DNA from: Myxocyprinus asiaticus
Lineage: Eukaryota; Chordata; Actinopteri; Cypriniformes; Catostomidae
Assembly: GCF_019703515.2 (NCBI RefSeq)
Contig: NC_059356.1
Location: forward strand, 21,891,197 to 21,955,196
Direction: 5' to 3'
Length of the DNA: 64,000 nucleotides
Under the pieces are notes generated by a model. It was not told where the DNA came from and made no database searches. It saw only the letters and a list, made by a program, of their open reading frames with translations. Position 1 is the stretch's first letter. Each line of letters begins with the position of its first letter. Both the position numbers and the translations under genes were made by a program. This document shows positions 33,251 to 45,400 of this stretch, piece after piece.

Positions 33251-33967
33251 TCGCCTTTCCCCTTTTTTAAGGTGATAATGTGTGCTATCTTGTCCACAAC
33301 AGTTCCCCGCAACTGGTGAACACTGGACACCTCTTTAATACTTTAAGCACTATTTGGTGGTGAACTTGGCGGAGGAGTAATGCCGCCAGGCCCAGTACTC
33401 ATGGTATGCCCCTTTCCAGGTGAGCCTGTGTACTTGGGCTCAGTGCTCCATACGAGGTGATTTCCCCCTTGGTAATCCCGTATGATGCGTTTCCACTGTT
33501 CGGTTTCCCCTCAGGTGAACCCTGTGTTTCCCCTCGTCAGAGCTCTGCTCTGCCTCGGCCACTGTTGCTGTGTACCCTCACCGTAGATAGAGTCCTCCCC
33601 AGTGGCATCATTCCATATGTGAACTTCCCCGTCGGTAAGTCCATGTGAGGTATTCTCCACATGTTAACCTCCCTCCAGTAGGATGTGGTCTCCGTAGTGC
33701 TCTCCCTCCTGGAGAGGGAAGAGCACTTCCCCAGCGCTATTCTGGCAGGTGCTCAGCGGAAAATTGCTTAATACAAAAATCAGGAAACGCCTGTAGCCTC
33801 CTCGGGTAAATGCCTCCTCCCACCCTTATCGGGACCAGGGAGATGCCTTACCTAACTCGCTGGAAGGTCACGACGTGGTCAAGCACTCGCTGCGAGGCAC
33901 GCAGCAGCCTGCCCATGTCCGCTCCTCCATACCTCGTGACATGGTTCAGCGCCTGCGGCGTTTCGTA
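33251..33967 (+). other. DIRS 3' non-coding region
   Basis: GC-richer sequence between the RNase H deletion point and the ICR. No intact frame is seen; short frames read through non-coding DIRS sequence. Confidence 0.55.
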
Positions 33968-34362
33968 TAGGAACCCCTAGTGTCACTACAACGACACAAC
34001 TTCGAGTGAGTGACAGACAGGGAACGTCTTGGTTACTGATGTAACCTCTGTTCCCTGATGGAGGGAACAATACATTGTGTCCCTCCTGCTGCGATGCTGA
34101 ACCGACCACTGACATGGCCGGGACTTTCTCTCGGCTCCTCAGCACAACTCTGAATGAGTGGTGCACGCCATCTCCTTTCATACCCGTATGTCTGGGGCGG
34201 AAAGTGGCATGCAAATTCCACTTGCTAGTTTTCATTGGCCTTTTCTGAAAAAAGCAAAGGTGATTGGGGCTCTCAAGAGGGAACCCCTAGTGTCACTACA
34301 TCGACACAACGTCTCGTTCCCTCCATCAGGGAATAGATTTTACATCAGTAACCAAGAAGTTT
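33968..34362 (+). repeat. DIRS ICR and right terminal repeat
   Basis: ctagtgtcactacaacgac at about 33977 is the complement of the copy-1 left end and adjoins the terminal repeat, the same arrangement as 16978-17365 in reverse. Inverted arms of about 57 bp enclose some 220 bp that include the complementary TATA-like segment near 34178. Confidence 0.75.
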
Positions 34363-36830
34363 TCTAATATTAATACTGGTCAACAACATCAGACTGAAAT
34401 GTGGAAGTTAGCATTGTGGTAAGGCTGATTACAACTTTTTGAATACCACCAATTGTTTTGTTTTTTTATTCTATGTTTGTTAAGTTCCGAATAAAGAGAA
34501 AATGATATAGGAGGATGTAGTTTTCATTTATACAGTATTTAATTCAATGACTGGATTTTTCAAAAATAGGCATTACAATATGTTTATCTCGTGATATAAT
34601 ATTTTGGTCATATCGCCCACCCCTAGGCAAATGATTGACAGGCAGACAGAACATCAAATTCTTCTGATTGGCAAATCAAAGAACGTGACCATGGGCAGTC
34701 AAGTGCTGACACAGAGAACAGTCTTACATCTCAGGACACTAATTTCAGTGACATCTTTTAGGTAATAGGATTATTTTCTGCATACCATTCCATAACAAAA
34801 AACAAAAAAAAAGTTACAGCACCTTTAATTCCAAGGACAAATTGAAGGGTGGAAAATAGTCATGTGAAACTAAATTATGACAGTTTTTGGTGCAAGAAGC
34901 CTTCACTAACATTATAAATGGATTCCAGGTGGAAATAAATAAAATACTGCTAAAGTATATAATATTCCCTTTAACATACTTTTCTTAGTCCAACATAATC
35001 TCCCCAAAAGTGCTCAAACATTGCATTTTACAGGGGCAAAATGGCTTTTAGGAGATAAGAAGTGAAATCATAAATTTAGTGAGGTTTATGCTTTCAATAA
35101 TCGAAAAAAAAAAAAAAAAATTTAGCCAATGGAACAAGACAGAACATACTTATCTTCAAGATGCATTCACCAAAACCAAGTCTTAAAATGTTATGCAATT
35201 TTACTATATGGTAATCTAATGTAAACTGATATTGTTTTAAGGATAACTGACATTTTTAAATATCAAATAAAAAACAAACAAACAAAAGATACCTATTAAA
35301 GGTGCTGTATTCAATGTTAGCCATTCTGGAACTTCCACAAGACTAAGCCATTGAATTGGACACACCCCTTTTCTGCCCTTCAAAGACGCACACACACTAT
35401 ACGCTTGAAGATCATTGAAATCAGAAATGGAGCAAGAGAGCACCTTAATTTCAAAGGTAAGAAAAATAAGTATGCAATTTGATGTCAGCAAACCCAAATA
35501 GTTACACATCCCATACAGGTACTAGAACGCTAGATGTCAAAAGCAACGGAAGCAAAATAGCGTTCTCACATGACAAACGGACAACTCTCAAACTGACGCT
35601 AAGGCAGAAAGTGCATCGTCTTTTGACTGGGTAAACAAAGAATCTGGCCGCAGACTGCAATTCCCCCCCCCCCAGTTGTTTACAGAGGCTACAGGGCTGT
35701 TACAGAGACAGGTGTGATATTTCGTGGCATCTGTTTCAGGGATCTCTGACAGTACAGTATTAGGGACATAATTTTTTTTTATTTTGATAAAATATTTCAA
35801 AAAATATCTCTTTCCATTGTTCTTTCTAAATGTGAGCTTGAGCAGAATGTTTTCAGGGCATATGAGTTCATAAAACTCTTCAACTTTAACGTCCCCGGAG
35901 AGTATGGACACTTTAAATCAAGAGCTTCCAATACTTTCACTCCACTCAACTAAACAATGAAAATGAGAGTAAAATGACAAATGAGAATTCCTATAGAGTG
36001 CTCCTCTCAAGCCCTTTAAAGCGCAGCAGGAAGCAGTCACCAGAAGGGCCATCTTACATTGTAGTGAAAGGTACACATAACTAAAGGACTTTCATGCCAT
36101 ATTTCATAATATAGCCACATAGGCATTCAACAAGTGCTCACATAGTTTACTGTCTGGCACTTCCAAGCCATTGAAACACAAAACAATGCATACATTAACC
36201 AAGTTTAATCAAACTACCCCTTGAGCAAGGAAGTTAAAACAAACTTGTGTACTTCATTTAATGTATTGCAGCTCTATGTATTTACAACAACACGACTGAG
36301 ACATTTGTAGCAAAACATAAACAATCATAAACATCTCCTAAACAATGTCAAGAGTTGAAATTATGAGATGTGTTCATTACCCAATTGGCCCTAACCAACA
36401 CAAAACAAATGCTTAAGACTAGCATGAAATAGAGATGTGAGAGAAGGAAGCCATAAGAGTCAGCAGATTCTGGCCACTTAAATAAATTTCCACGGCAGGA
36501 GGAATGGTGCTGCTCAGTCGTTCCACTGCGCTGCACATGATTATATTAAATGAGGAGTATCTAGGGATTTCCAGCAAATCCTTTGTTCATTTCAGGGCTT
36601 GGTAAGTGCACCTATCTTTCTACCACTAACAATATTTCCATTCCCATTACTGGTTAAAAATGAGTAAGTAACTGAGTCATCTACAGTAAGAGGCTGTTCA
36701 TCCTGAATTAATTTTTGTGTCTGTCTATGGTGTTTTTCAATTATTTTTCTACGTAAACATGTACTTGACAGACGTCTTTGATCATGGCACCAGACCTCAC
36801 ACATCTACAGTGTTGACACAAAGCAACGCA
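34363..36830. other. Non-coding, no recognisable gene
   Basis: AT-rich; contains poly-A (35104-35120) and a C-run (35666-35675). A repeat start ttaaaggtgctgtattca lies at about 35296. No exon with splice signals and a recognisable domain was found. Confidence 0.45.
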
Positions 36831-37190
36831 ACAGCTTGAGGTTATCTACACCGGACGCGTTGAAGCAAACATTCTAAAGCATTTATTTTTCTTGTTGGCA
36901 GGCGTAGCAATAGCACGTGCAGCACAAAATGGAACGGGACTTACGTTTACTATCGGTGCTGCAATGGACATTGGCAGTGTAGACAGCGTTATTGATAATA
37001 ATGGGAAAGATATGATTATGACGCAACACAACGCACCGCTCACGTCCGATGTAAACAGCATATCACTGTTTTTTTAGCATCTCGTGTAAGAGTTCCGCTT
37101 TTTATGACAAGGACATCAACATGTCTCAAGAGACCAGCGTTCTGTTCTAAAAAAGTTTAGCACAAGAAAGAGTTCGGTCTGAATGCCCCC
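36831..37190. repeat. Possible MITE with a chance open frame
   Basis: ctacaccggacgcgttg near 36846 and cgtccgatgtaaacagc near 37046 form a rough inverted pair. A second edge, ggtctgaatgccccctt, lies near 37176. The 61-residue open frame inside (36892-37077) has no recognisable domain. Boundaries are uncertain. Confidence 0.3.
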
Positions 37191-37306
37191 TTAGAATGAC
37201 TGAAGTGGCCAAAGTTCAGAGTTGATATGGTTTAAGTAATCCTAAATTAAATTCAAAGAGGAGTTTTGTGGATTTTGGTCCATATCTTTTTGTTTTAAAG
37301 CCATCT

Positions 37307-37424
37307 ACAGTGGCCCAAAAAGTATTGGACACTTTAACTACAACTGTTTTAAAATAATTTTATTGTTTTAGATAACAAAATATCCAGTGGATTAAGTGTC
37401 CAAAAACATTTTGGGTCCACTGCA
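37307..37424. mobile_element. Small palindromic MITE (CAGTGGCCC ends)
   Basis: TA followed by cagtggcccaaaaagtattg at 37307 and the diverged complement ttttgggtccactg ending near 37424. At about 118 bp with TA on the left it resembles a Tc1/mariner-derived MITE. Confidence 0.6.
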
Positions 37425-38742
37425 TGTGTAAGTCTACTACAAGTTGACACAATGAATATCCTTCCTGCATCCGACTGTGCTATTTAAATCAGCTCTAAAC
37501 TGAGGCAGTTTTGCGTCACTCTGGATATGTGAGCTGACATTAAGCGGAGTGCTGCATATGATGCTTTGGACCAAACTCTGCCCAGTCTCCATAGGGAATT
37601 TCCATTATCATGGATCCCAACATTTTAATAAGAGCATTTTGGAAGTCATTTTTGAAGTCCATTACTTACTGAAACGTATTTGTTCTGAGTTCACCACAGG
37701 AACTCAGTAACCACCAGAAAGAACAGAAAGTGCTGCCTGGTGCTTTCTGAAGTCAACTGGCTCAATGCTTTGCATCTGGAGAACAGGTCATCCCAGAATA
37801 GACTGGATTCTCCTTCAATGCTACAAGCCCAATTTAGGTATTTTAGGATCAAAGACGACAGCATCAACACAAACAAGCCATCTTTGGCCCTGTTTACACC
37901 TGTTACATCTACCAACGTCGTTCTGCACACTTTTACTCACAACTTGGCCCTATTGCACAGAGAAACTCCAGTGATTGATAAACATTACACACATTTGTTT
38001 CACAAAAAAACAGTCTGCTGGGTCCTTCTGCACAGGCCTCTAACACTGTTTTTCCTCTTCACTGTGAAGAATGTCTGCTCCCGAGATTCCTTTAATGACA
38101 GGAGTACTGGGAAGAATCTATAAAGCCTGTGTTCGGAGCAATCCAGGAATATCATGGGCCCGTTCTGGGCCAGGATCCAGCCGTCACTGCAACTTTAAAC
38201 CATCATTCAGGCTTCTCGCTCTCTTTTTTTTAAAAGAATTCCATTACAAGGTAATCAAACTGAGAGGAGAGGCCATTCAAAAGTGTGTAAAGATAAATTA
38301 TCTTAATTGTCACCCTATACAATACCTCCCAGCACTTGATCCAATATTTTAATGCCTTGTTACTCTTGTTCATGTAAGACAATACAAATCTGTAAATATT
38401 GGGTCATAACAGAGATATTCTTCACAGTGAACATTAACAAACTGTAATTCACAGGATATAAACACAGTGGGAATGTTCCTCTGTCTTCACTCATAGACTT
38501 TCATAAGTTTCAAGCACTGGCCGAGAACTGACTCCTTTCAATTATGTAAGTTTAAACTGAGCATGACATACATTCTAAACTTGAGAGAGCTCTTAAGATG
38601 AGAGTGAATAAGGTGGGCTTAAATTGAGGGCCGCAAAAAGAATATGAGAGCATGTCATATTTCACCACTCATGTGACTGTTACATGTATGCAGATCATAC
38701 CTTAACAAGAGTTGATGTGGCTCAGAGGAATATTTTTTTGCC
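37425..38742. other. Non-coding, no recognisable gene
   Basis: Ordinary AT-rich intron-like DNA. An open frame at 37740-38123 lacks any recognisable motif and its codon use looks random. Confidence 0.4.
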
Positions 38743-38746
38743 TTAA

Positions 38747-39002
38747 AGGGATAGTCTGGCCAAAAATTTAAATTCTGTTAAAAAGGAAATGTTAGGCAGT
38801 GTATTAAGGACTGACAGTCTTAGTCACCTTTCACTTTCAATGCATCTTTTGTCCATACAATGAAATTGAATGGTGACTGAGGATGTCATTATGCCATTAC
38901 ATCTCCTATTGTGTTCCACAGAAGAAAGTCAGTGGGTTTCCATTAGGGTGAGATCAAGTAAATAAATGATCACAGAATTTTCATTTTGGGTGAACTATCC
39001 CT
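38747..39002. mobile_element. TTAA-flanked MITE (AGGGATAGT family)
   Basis: TTAA at 38743-38746 is followed by AGGGATAGTCTGGCC. The right end ttgggtgaactatccct is followed by TTGA (a mutated TTAA) at 39003. The element is 256 bp with inverted arms and is non-coding. Confidence 0.75.
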
Positions 39003-39006
39003 TTGA

Positions 39007-39960
39007 GGTCCATTATCCTTCTTTTTTGGACTGAAGAGCTGCCTGTGCAGGCGGCTCCATTTGGTCAGTCTGTATGTATCTTTGCCAGAGTGCTTGGGGG
39101 AGGAATGCTTACAAACACTAACACTCTGCACTCAGCACAGACAAAAGGAATGCAGCATTTAAAACACGGGAATATTTATTTCCTGATATCTTGGCATTAC
39201 ACATTTATAACACACTAGCACGCTCTGATAATTTACCTAATTAGGAACTGAATCCTGCCGGTCACACAAACACCCAGTCGTGCTCAGTGGTAAACAACAA
39301 ACACACATGCATAAAAACAGCCCTGACACGAGCAACTGCAAACATGCTGCCTGAGCTGCTATGCTCTGTTTTCTGAAGCCACTGGGGTGGTCCCACTGTA
39401 AACCTGGTGAATTACGTTATAGGGCGATCAAGGAAGGGTGCCAACTGAGGTTGTCCATCTGCTACCTGTGTGGCCCTTTAGCGCCGTATGCCACCCTTCA
39501 TTCTAAAGTCAACCACCATAAATCAGTTTCATAGACCCTACAAAGAATCTCCCATAAGTCATTAACCTGTGTAATTATAAATAGGCCTTAAGTGTGCTAT
39601 TTATACATTGTTTTCAGGTTATTCTTTCTAATGATGGTTGGCTATGCCATGTGAAGGTGACGGGCTACAGACTCAAACAGAGATAGTTCTACTAATAGCA
39701 AGGAAGAGCCCAGTGAGGTAAAGCGAGTACATCCTCAAATGCGAGCAAATATGACAGCTGTATTAAAATAGCTCTTGCTGCCATAGGACATTTTCGTTAC
39801 TCATATCACTAGGATGTATTATGAGATGACTTCACAGGATATTTTCGTTATACCACTCATAATCAGGTTAACAAACGTCCACTGCTCTGACGTCATGTGT
39901 AACTGATATAATACAGTGAATCTACTCTGAAATAAAACGCTGTCATGACTTATTTTATTC
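39007..39960. other. Non-coding, no recognisable gene
   Basis: No repeat or exon recognised. Confidence 0.4.
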
Positions 39961-39964
39961 TTAA

Positions 39965-40105
39965 AGGAATATTCCGGGTTCAATACAAATTATGTCCAAT
40001 CGACAGCATTGTGGCACAATATTCAATACCACAAATTCTTAAAAAAAAAAAAAAAAAAAAGGAAAAATTGAGATTACAGTGAAGCAACAACATTGAGGCC
40101 ATTTA
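39965..40105 (+). mobile_element. TTAA-flanked MITE (family AGGAATATTCC), left part
   Basis: TTAA at 39961-39964 precedes AGGAATATTCCGGG and the left arm seen at 3310 and 7452, interrupted by a 20-base poly-A (about 40040). The right arm is missing. Confidence 0.65.
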
Positions 40106-41784
40106 CCGAAGACAATATATTTAAACATATAGTTTGTCATAAATAAATTGGTGACATAAAACAATTAGGGTGAGAACATTATATTGAACATAAATGTACA
40201 TTCAATATAAACTAATAAAACTAGAAAACACCCTATTTTAGATATTTTAATTAACTGAATCGAAGTATTGTAATAAACAGCACCAATTAACAAAATATTT
40301 CATTTAAAAAAAATAAAATAAATAACAAAAATTAAAACTCTAATTCACTACAATCAACTGGAGTTCCCAAAACTAAATATAAGTGAAAAGTTTATTTTAA
40401 CCAGTTAATTTACATGAACTCTCCGTAAGAACCAATTCACTTAAATGATTTGGATTTCCCAGCAGTACCTATGAAAGAGGATGATTAGTGAGCGTGTTTG
40501 ATTACTACCTCGGCCACATTACTGTGTGTGCATTAAAATGTGACAAATATAGCGTTTTGTGAAACTGGAAAAGCTACACTATTGTGAAAAGAGCCAAGCT
40601 ACTATCACTCTACTGAAAAATTAAGTTAGTGACATCACTCCTTTTAGTAAAACTATTATTAAAAAATAATTCAAACTCATTAAGAATTTACTATTTTAAC
40701 AAATATTTGAGTGTGCAGTGTATTTAATGCTTATTAGGGCTCATTGTGCCAATTTCAGCAAGGTGCCCGTGCTTTGCAACTGCCAGGGTGACTGTTAGCT
40801 TAGCACTATGCTAACGGCAAGCTCTATTGAAATCTGAGTTGAGTCTCCTGCCTGAAGTGCTATGTGTATGCTGAACAGAGTTTAACTGCACATGTAGAGT
40901 GTTCTAGATTAGTCAATTATGAGTTTCCATCACTGTTAGGATATTGTCTCAGAAGGCAGCTGCCTGTGTACACACTGAGGCAAATCACTTTTTAGAACAT
41001 GCCTTTAGCTGTAAGTAAAATGGTGATGTCTTCCTTGTTGCATTTATAAGCAGATCATTAACTTTGGCCATCTATCTCTGCTAAACAGAGAGATGGGCAG
41101 TGCGAGGTCAAGACAGGAAGTGTTAGCACTGAACTGGCTCCAGGGCAATGAACTGGAACAAACAAGATCAGGGCATAAGAGTAGGTGTCCTGTCAGATAA
41201 GCTAATGTATGCTCATACCTCATCCCTATGCGATACATCAGCGTTGCTCTCTCAGCTGTCTCTACAGATAAGATGACCGCATTGCTGCCTCTTCAAACAC
41301 ATCTGCAAAGAGTTGGAAGCTACTCTGGCTAAAATAAGCCATTTATGGTACAATTACTGTTTTGTTTTTCAAACTATTTCAAAAAGTGGAATACGGTGGA
41401 CTGAGCTGGCACACGAAAGTTCTTTAATTCAGTGATAATAATGCTCCATCTGGCCTACTGGGAAGGGCAATAAGTATAAAAAAATTTCATTACATCATTG
41501 ACATTAGCTAATGCTCTTTTAAATGGCAATTTAAACACCATTAAGTTACCACAAAATGCCAGGCGTCAAAAGTCTCTCTGTGGGACAGCCTACCCTGCAT
41601 AAGTGCTGTCCTTACAATTCAAATCTGGTGAGCCAACATTCTGGCTAAGTACACACAGGAGCTAAAAAATGGATTCATTTCACTAAAGCACCATAGCTAC
41701 TTGATTTGCAAAGGAATGGAAAACAAGCAAAGCAATAATTTATTGTACTTAACATTTTGGATTGCAGAAGACTTAAAAACCATA
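40106..41784. other. Non-coding, no recognisable gene
   Basis: AT-rich, especially 40120-40440. Nothing recognised. Confidence 0.4.
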
Positions 41785-42424
41785 GGCCCTGTTTAAGCCT
41801 GCGATTAACATCCGTCTTGGGTTATCTGATCACAAGTGGTCAGCTGAGACACATTGCCATTACAAATACATCTCCTGAGACCACTTGTGATAGAATTTAA
41901 TCAAGGGAAGGGTCTCTGATTTTATGACTACATATTGTACATCACTCACTACGTCAGTGTATAAAAAACAAAGCCAGTAGACAGTTGCTCTCACATATTA
42001 CTTTACAGATTTTCAATCTCGCCACAAACGTTTGCTCATTTGCACAAAAAATGCTCATTGTTTATTTTAACTGAGTACCTGCATTAAATGAACTTAAGAT
42101 GTGTATATATTAATCTATGAATTATCTGTCATTGCATACGACTGAAGATGTTCTGTGAAGCCTGTGTATGAACTGTATGTGCTTTTCCAAATTTACATAA
42201 TGGGTAATATTTAAAACCCTTGTTTTAGCACAATGGCTGATTGACCAGAGAGTAAATTTTACTTCAATGATGTCTGGGAACATATCAGGACAGATGACCA
42301 TTTACACTACAAATGGGATGTGGTCATATTGATGTGCATTTTTAACTGCCTTGCAAGTCAAATTTTTTAGCGCTGTGTATTTGTGATCAGAAGATGGATG
42401 TTAATATCCAGTGTAAACAGGGTC
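41785..42424. mobile_element. MITE with GGCCCTGTTTA ends
   Basis: The left end ggccctgtttaagcctg continues to attaacatcc. The right end ggatgttaatatccagtg continues to taaacagggtc (42424). These are diverged inverted termini enclosing 640 bp with no ORF. A target duplication is not clear. Confidence 0.55.
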
Positions 42425-43701
42425 ATGTTTTTATTGCCACAAGACCGCAATAGCTGGAATTTGTTCCTGTGATATCACATTAAAGTTGAGAGAGACAGTC
42501 CCCTTGGAGCACACTTGGGTTAAGTGCCTTGCACAAGGTAACAATGATCATTACTTCTGGGATCTGAACCTGCAGTTTTCTGGTTATTAGCTCAACTAGG
42601 CTTCACCATCAACACCTCAGGCCAATGAAATAGAGTTTGATTTAGAGTAAAACGCCTGACATTACATTATCACATCAATGCTAAAACTGAGGTACAAAAC
42701 AACACTCTTGACTTTTTTGAGCCTTTAGGACTTCAAATTTGATGGATCTACTGCAGTTTATTGTTTGTCTGACCGACACAAAGGAACACAGTAGAAGTTG
42801 CCCGGTATAAAAATGGTTCCAATGGAATTTTAATTTTGCACTCTCTCGTCTCCCACACCAATTCCCCTTCACCCCCATCTCTACAACATCTCATAACCCA
42901 GATCATTAATAATGTATTGTATTGACTCAGCAAAGCCCATGCTTTCGGAAGGGGTGCTGTACTCTCTCTTGAAGTGTGAGGCATGAGCTCGTCTGTTGCC
43001 TGGCAACAAGGTAGTTCCTAGTAAGTGCTTCTCCCCAGAGAAATTCCTTATACTATAATGCAGTGAAAGTGCCGCCCTCAGGCCCCTCCCCATTTACCTT
43101 TTATGAAACTATCCAATACTTCATTCCCAGCACAAACACATACAAATATATACAAATACTGCTCATAACCAGTCCATCTTCTGAAAAGTTTTAACTCATA
43201 TGGGATGCCTTAAATTTCCCAAACTTTATTTTCTGTCATGATGGTAGATGGTGAATGTGGCATGATTTAAAATGGATCTGTAAATGGAACTAATATTGTT
43301 TTGCTGTCATGCAGCAAAATACGCTGCTGTTCAGAGATTATGCCTCATAGGCCCCATATAAACTGATGGTAAACACTGTCATGACAACCTCAGTGTGCGG
43401 ACAAAGACCCTGCCATTAGCACCAGTTTTTGCGATGCGGTTTTTATTTATTCATCACCACTCTGTGCTTATATCGCGCACAGAGAATGCAGAGCACGAAC
43501 TCATATGATTGACAGCCAGGCAGGAGCTATGGCTCACATAAAACAACAAGAATGGTTGATGCAGGTGTGAAGAGGTGGGGAACGGTGCCCAAAAAAGAAC
43601 ATTATTCATAGTTTGCATCTTACTATGAAATCACTGAGCCTTTTCAAATATGAGCAAGGAAACACTAAATTCAAACAACTGTGAACCTGGCATAAAAAAG
43701 T
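42425..43701. other. Non-coding, no recognisable gene
   Basis: Nothing recognised beyond ordinary AT-rich DNA. Confidence 0.4.
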
Positions 43702-43702
43702 G

Positions 43703-44231
43703 TTGGTAAAATTTTACAATAAGGTTGTATACATTAACCTACAAACAAATAGTTCCAACTCTTCTGATTGGATAAGTCATGTTTAAAGCCATTATAATTG
43801 ACTATAAGCGCACACCTGTGACTGCACATTCTATTTTAATGTGTCAGGCTGCTATGTTTCTTGGCACCCGCAAAACAGCCTGTTGTTAGGATACTAGATA
43901 CTGAACTATATTACTTGGCAGAACTGTTTATTCAGATAATATATATAATATATGTATCATATGATATAATAAATATAATACAATTTATTATAATATAAAA
44001 TAATAAATGTCAGTATTTTTGATTAGTGTCTTCTGATCCACCACTCTACATATACTAATACATTATTAACATTAAAAGTTGTATATGTTAGCATTAGATA
44101 ATGCATTATGAACTAACATGAATTAACAATGAACAGTATACAGCATTTATATATTTGTATTTATTATTGTTCATTGTTAGTTCAGGATGCATAATGTTCA
44201 CATAAATAACCTTATTGTAAAGTGTTACCAA
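43703..44231. mobile_element. MITE with TTGGTAA..TTTACAATAAGG ends
   Basis: The left arm ttttacaataaggttgta and the right arm aaccttattgtaaagtgtta are inverted. The interior contains repeated ttaacatta/gaactaacatg motifs typical of this fish repeat type. An AT-rich block (43930-44010) may be an expansion. No ORF. Confidence 0.6.
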
Positions 44232-44524
44232 CATTTTTATTTAAAAAAGTGGAGGGGCAAAAAATGTAATCTGTCTGACTGCAAATGTAAGATAAGCTCT
44301 CAATCACATTAGACATTAGACTTTCTAACCCCTCTAATGTGTGGACTTGAAAAAAACCAATAGATTGAGCTCCAAAGCGAGCCATTCCTTCAAATAAGCA
44401 GTGCAGTGATCGTTAATAATTCAATTTGTGAATAAAGCCAGAGGAAATGATATCAGATTCCCAGAAATTTCATCACAACAGGAAATATTCATGTGGACTC
44501 ATTTTCACACTCTCCTCTTTAAAG

Positions 44525-44716
44525 CCCCATTGAGAGCGAGAACCCCTAATCACGACCACGTGGAGGTTACCCCATGTGACTCTACCCTCCCTAGCAACCG
44601 GGCCAGTTTGGTTGCTTAGGAGACCTAGCTGGAGTCACTCAGCACGCCCTGGATTCAAACTCGTGACTCCAGGGGTTGTAGTCAGCGTCAATACACGCTG
44701 AGCTACCCAGGCCCCC
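44525..44716 (-). mobile_element. tRNA-derived SINE, 3' truncated (minus strand)
   Basis: Read on the minus strand from 44716: ggggggcctgggtagctcag (tRNA-like head with A-box), a B-box-like segment, then gagtgactccagctaggtct and the body through ccacgtggtcgtgatt. The tail is absent. Same family as 15978-16303. Confidence 0.85.
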
Positions 44717-44769
44717 CAGAAAGTATTTTTAACACCTGCTGAACTAGACACAAAATAATGCTTTATTAA

Positions 44770-44860
44770 AGGTATAGTATACCCAAAAACGAAAATTCTG
44801 TCATCATTTACTCACTGTCATGTTGTTCCAAACCTGTATATGAATTTAAAACAACATGAA
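44770..44860 (+). mobile_element. TTAA-flanked MITE fragment (AGG..TAGTATACCC)
   Basis: TTAA at 44766-44769 then aggtatagtatacccaaaaa and gtcatcatttactcactgtc, the left end of the family also found at 50156 and 54533. The right end is not found adjacent. Confidence 0.6.
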
Positions 44861-44864
44861 GGTG

Positions 44865-45400
44865 AGTAAAGGGGGGGTTAACAAATGGGGGGCGTTTATT
44901 AGTCATAATGATCGAATCTATCATCAAGTTCCTTTTTGCATTAAAACGTTTATCTAGACGTGGAGTATATCAGTTGGTTCACAATTATACAGGTTGGTAC
45001 GCATTTGTACCGCGGTTCATCTGATTTTGACACATCTGAAGTACCTGGTTTAACAGCGTCAAATACACAGGTGGAGGCACAACCTCGGCTAACATTTGAA
45101 TTCAGCACAGAATTCTACATCACCACCCCTGAATTTACTGTAGTAACACTAACTGTACTTTAGGCAGAAACAGATTGACAATAAATGTTATCATATCACT
45201 ACTTCAGCCCTATTAAATTTGTCATAGGCTACATTAGGGGAATTCATTTTTGTTACAACTTAAAAATATTTGTATTTTGCATTTATTGTTTTTACATGTG
45301 TTTAGAGTAGATCTACTGTTTATAATTACAAAAATGAAGTAAGGGAATGAAGTAGGGGGGCGTTCATCAAAAAAATATTAAGAACCACTGCTCTAAATGC
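44865..45400. repeat. Candidate dispersed repeat
   Basis: Begins in a G-rich ggggggcgtttatta segment and ends in a related ggggggcgttcatc followed by taagaaccactgctctaa, a phrase common at the ends of fish DNA repeats. No ORF; boundaries uncertain. Confidence 0.3.

Larger units (their letters stand above)
32340..34362 (+). mobile_element. DIRS retroelement copy 3, RT to right end with recombinase deleted
   Basis: It begins inside the reverse transcriptase, continues through RNase H to about 33245, then jumps to 3' non-coding sequence, the ICR (about 33968-34024) and the right terminal repeat (34025-34362). The tyrosine recombinase seen in copy 2 is missing. The terminal repeat has inverted arms (34025-34082 and 34303-34359) with ttccctgatggaggga, in the orientation expected for a plus-strand element. 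Confidence 0.85.

Noticed and set aside
36892..37077. 61-residue open frame with small, Gly/Ala-rich start
   Set aside because: Lies in a probable MITE; no domain, splice or codon evidence.
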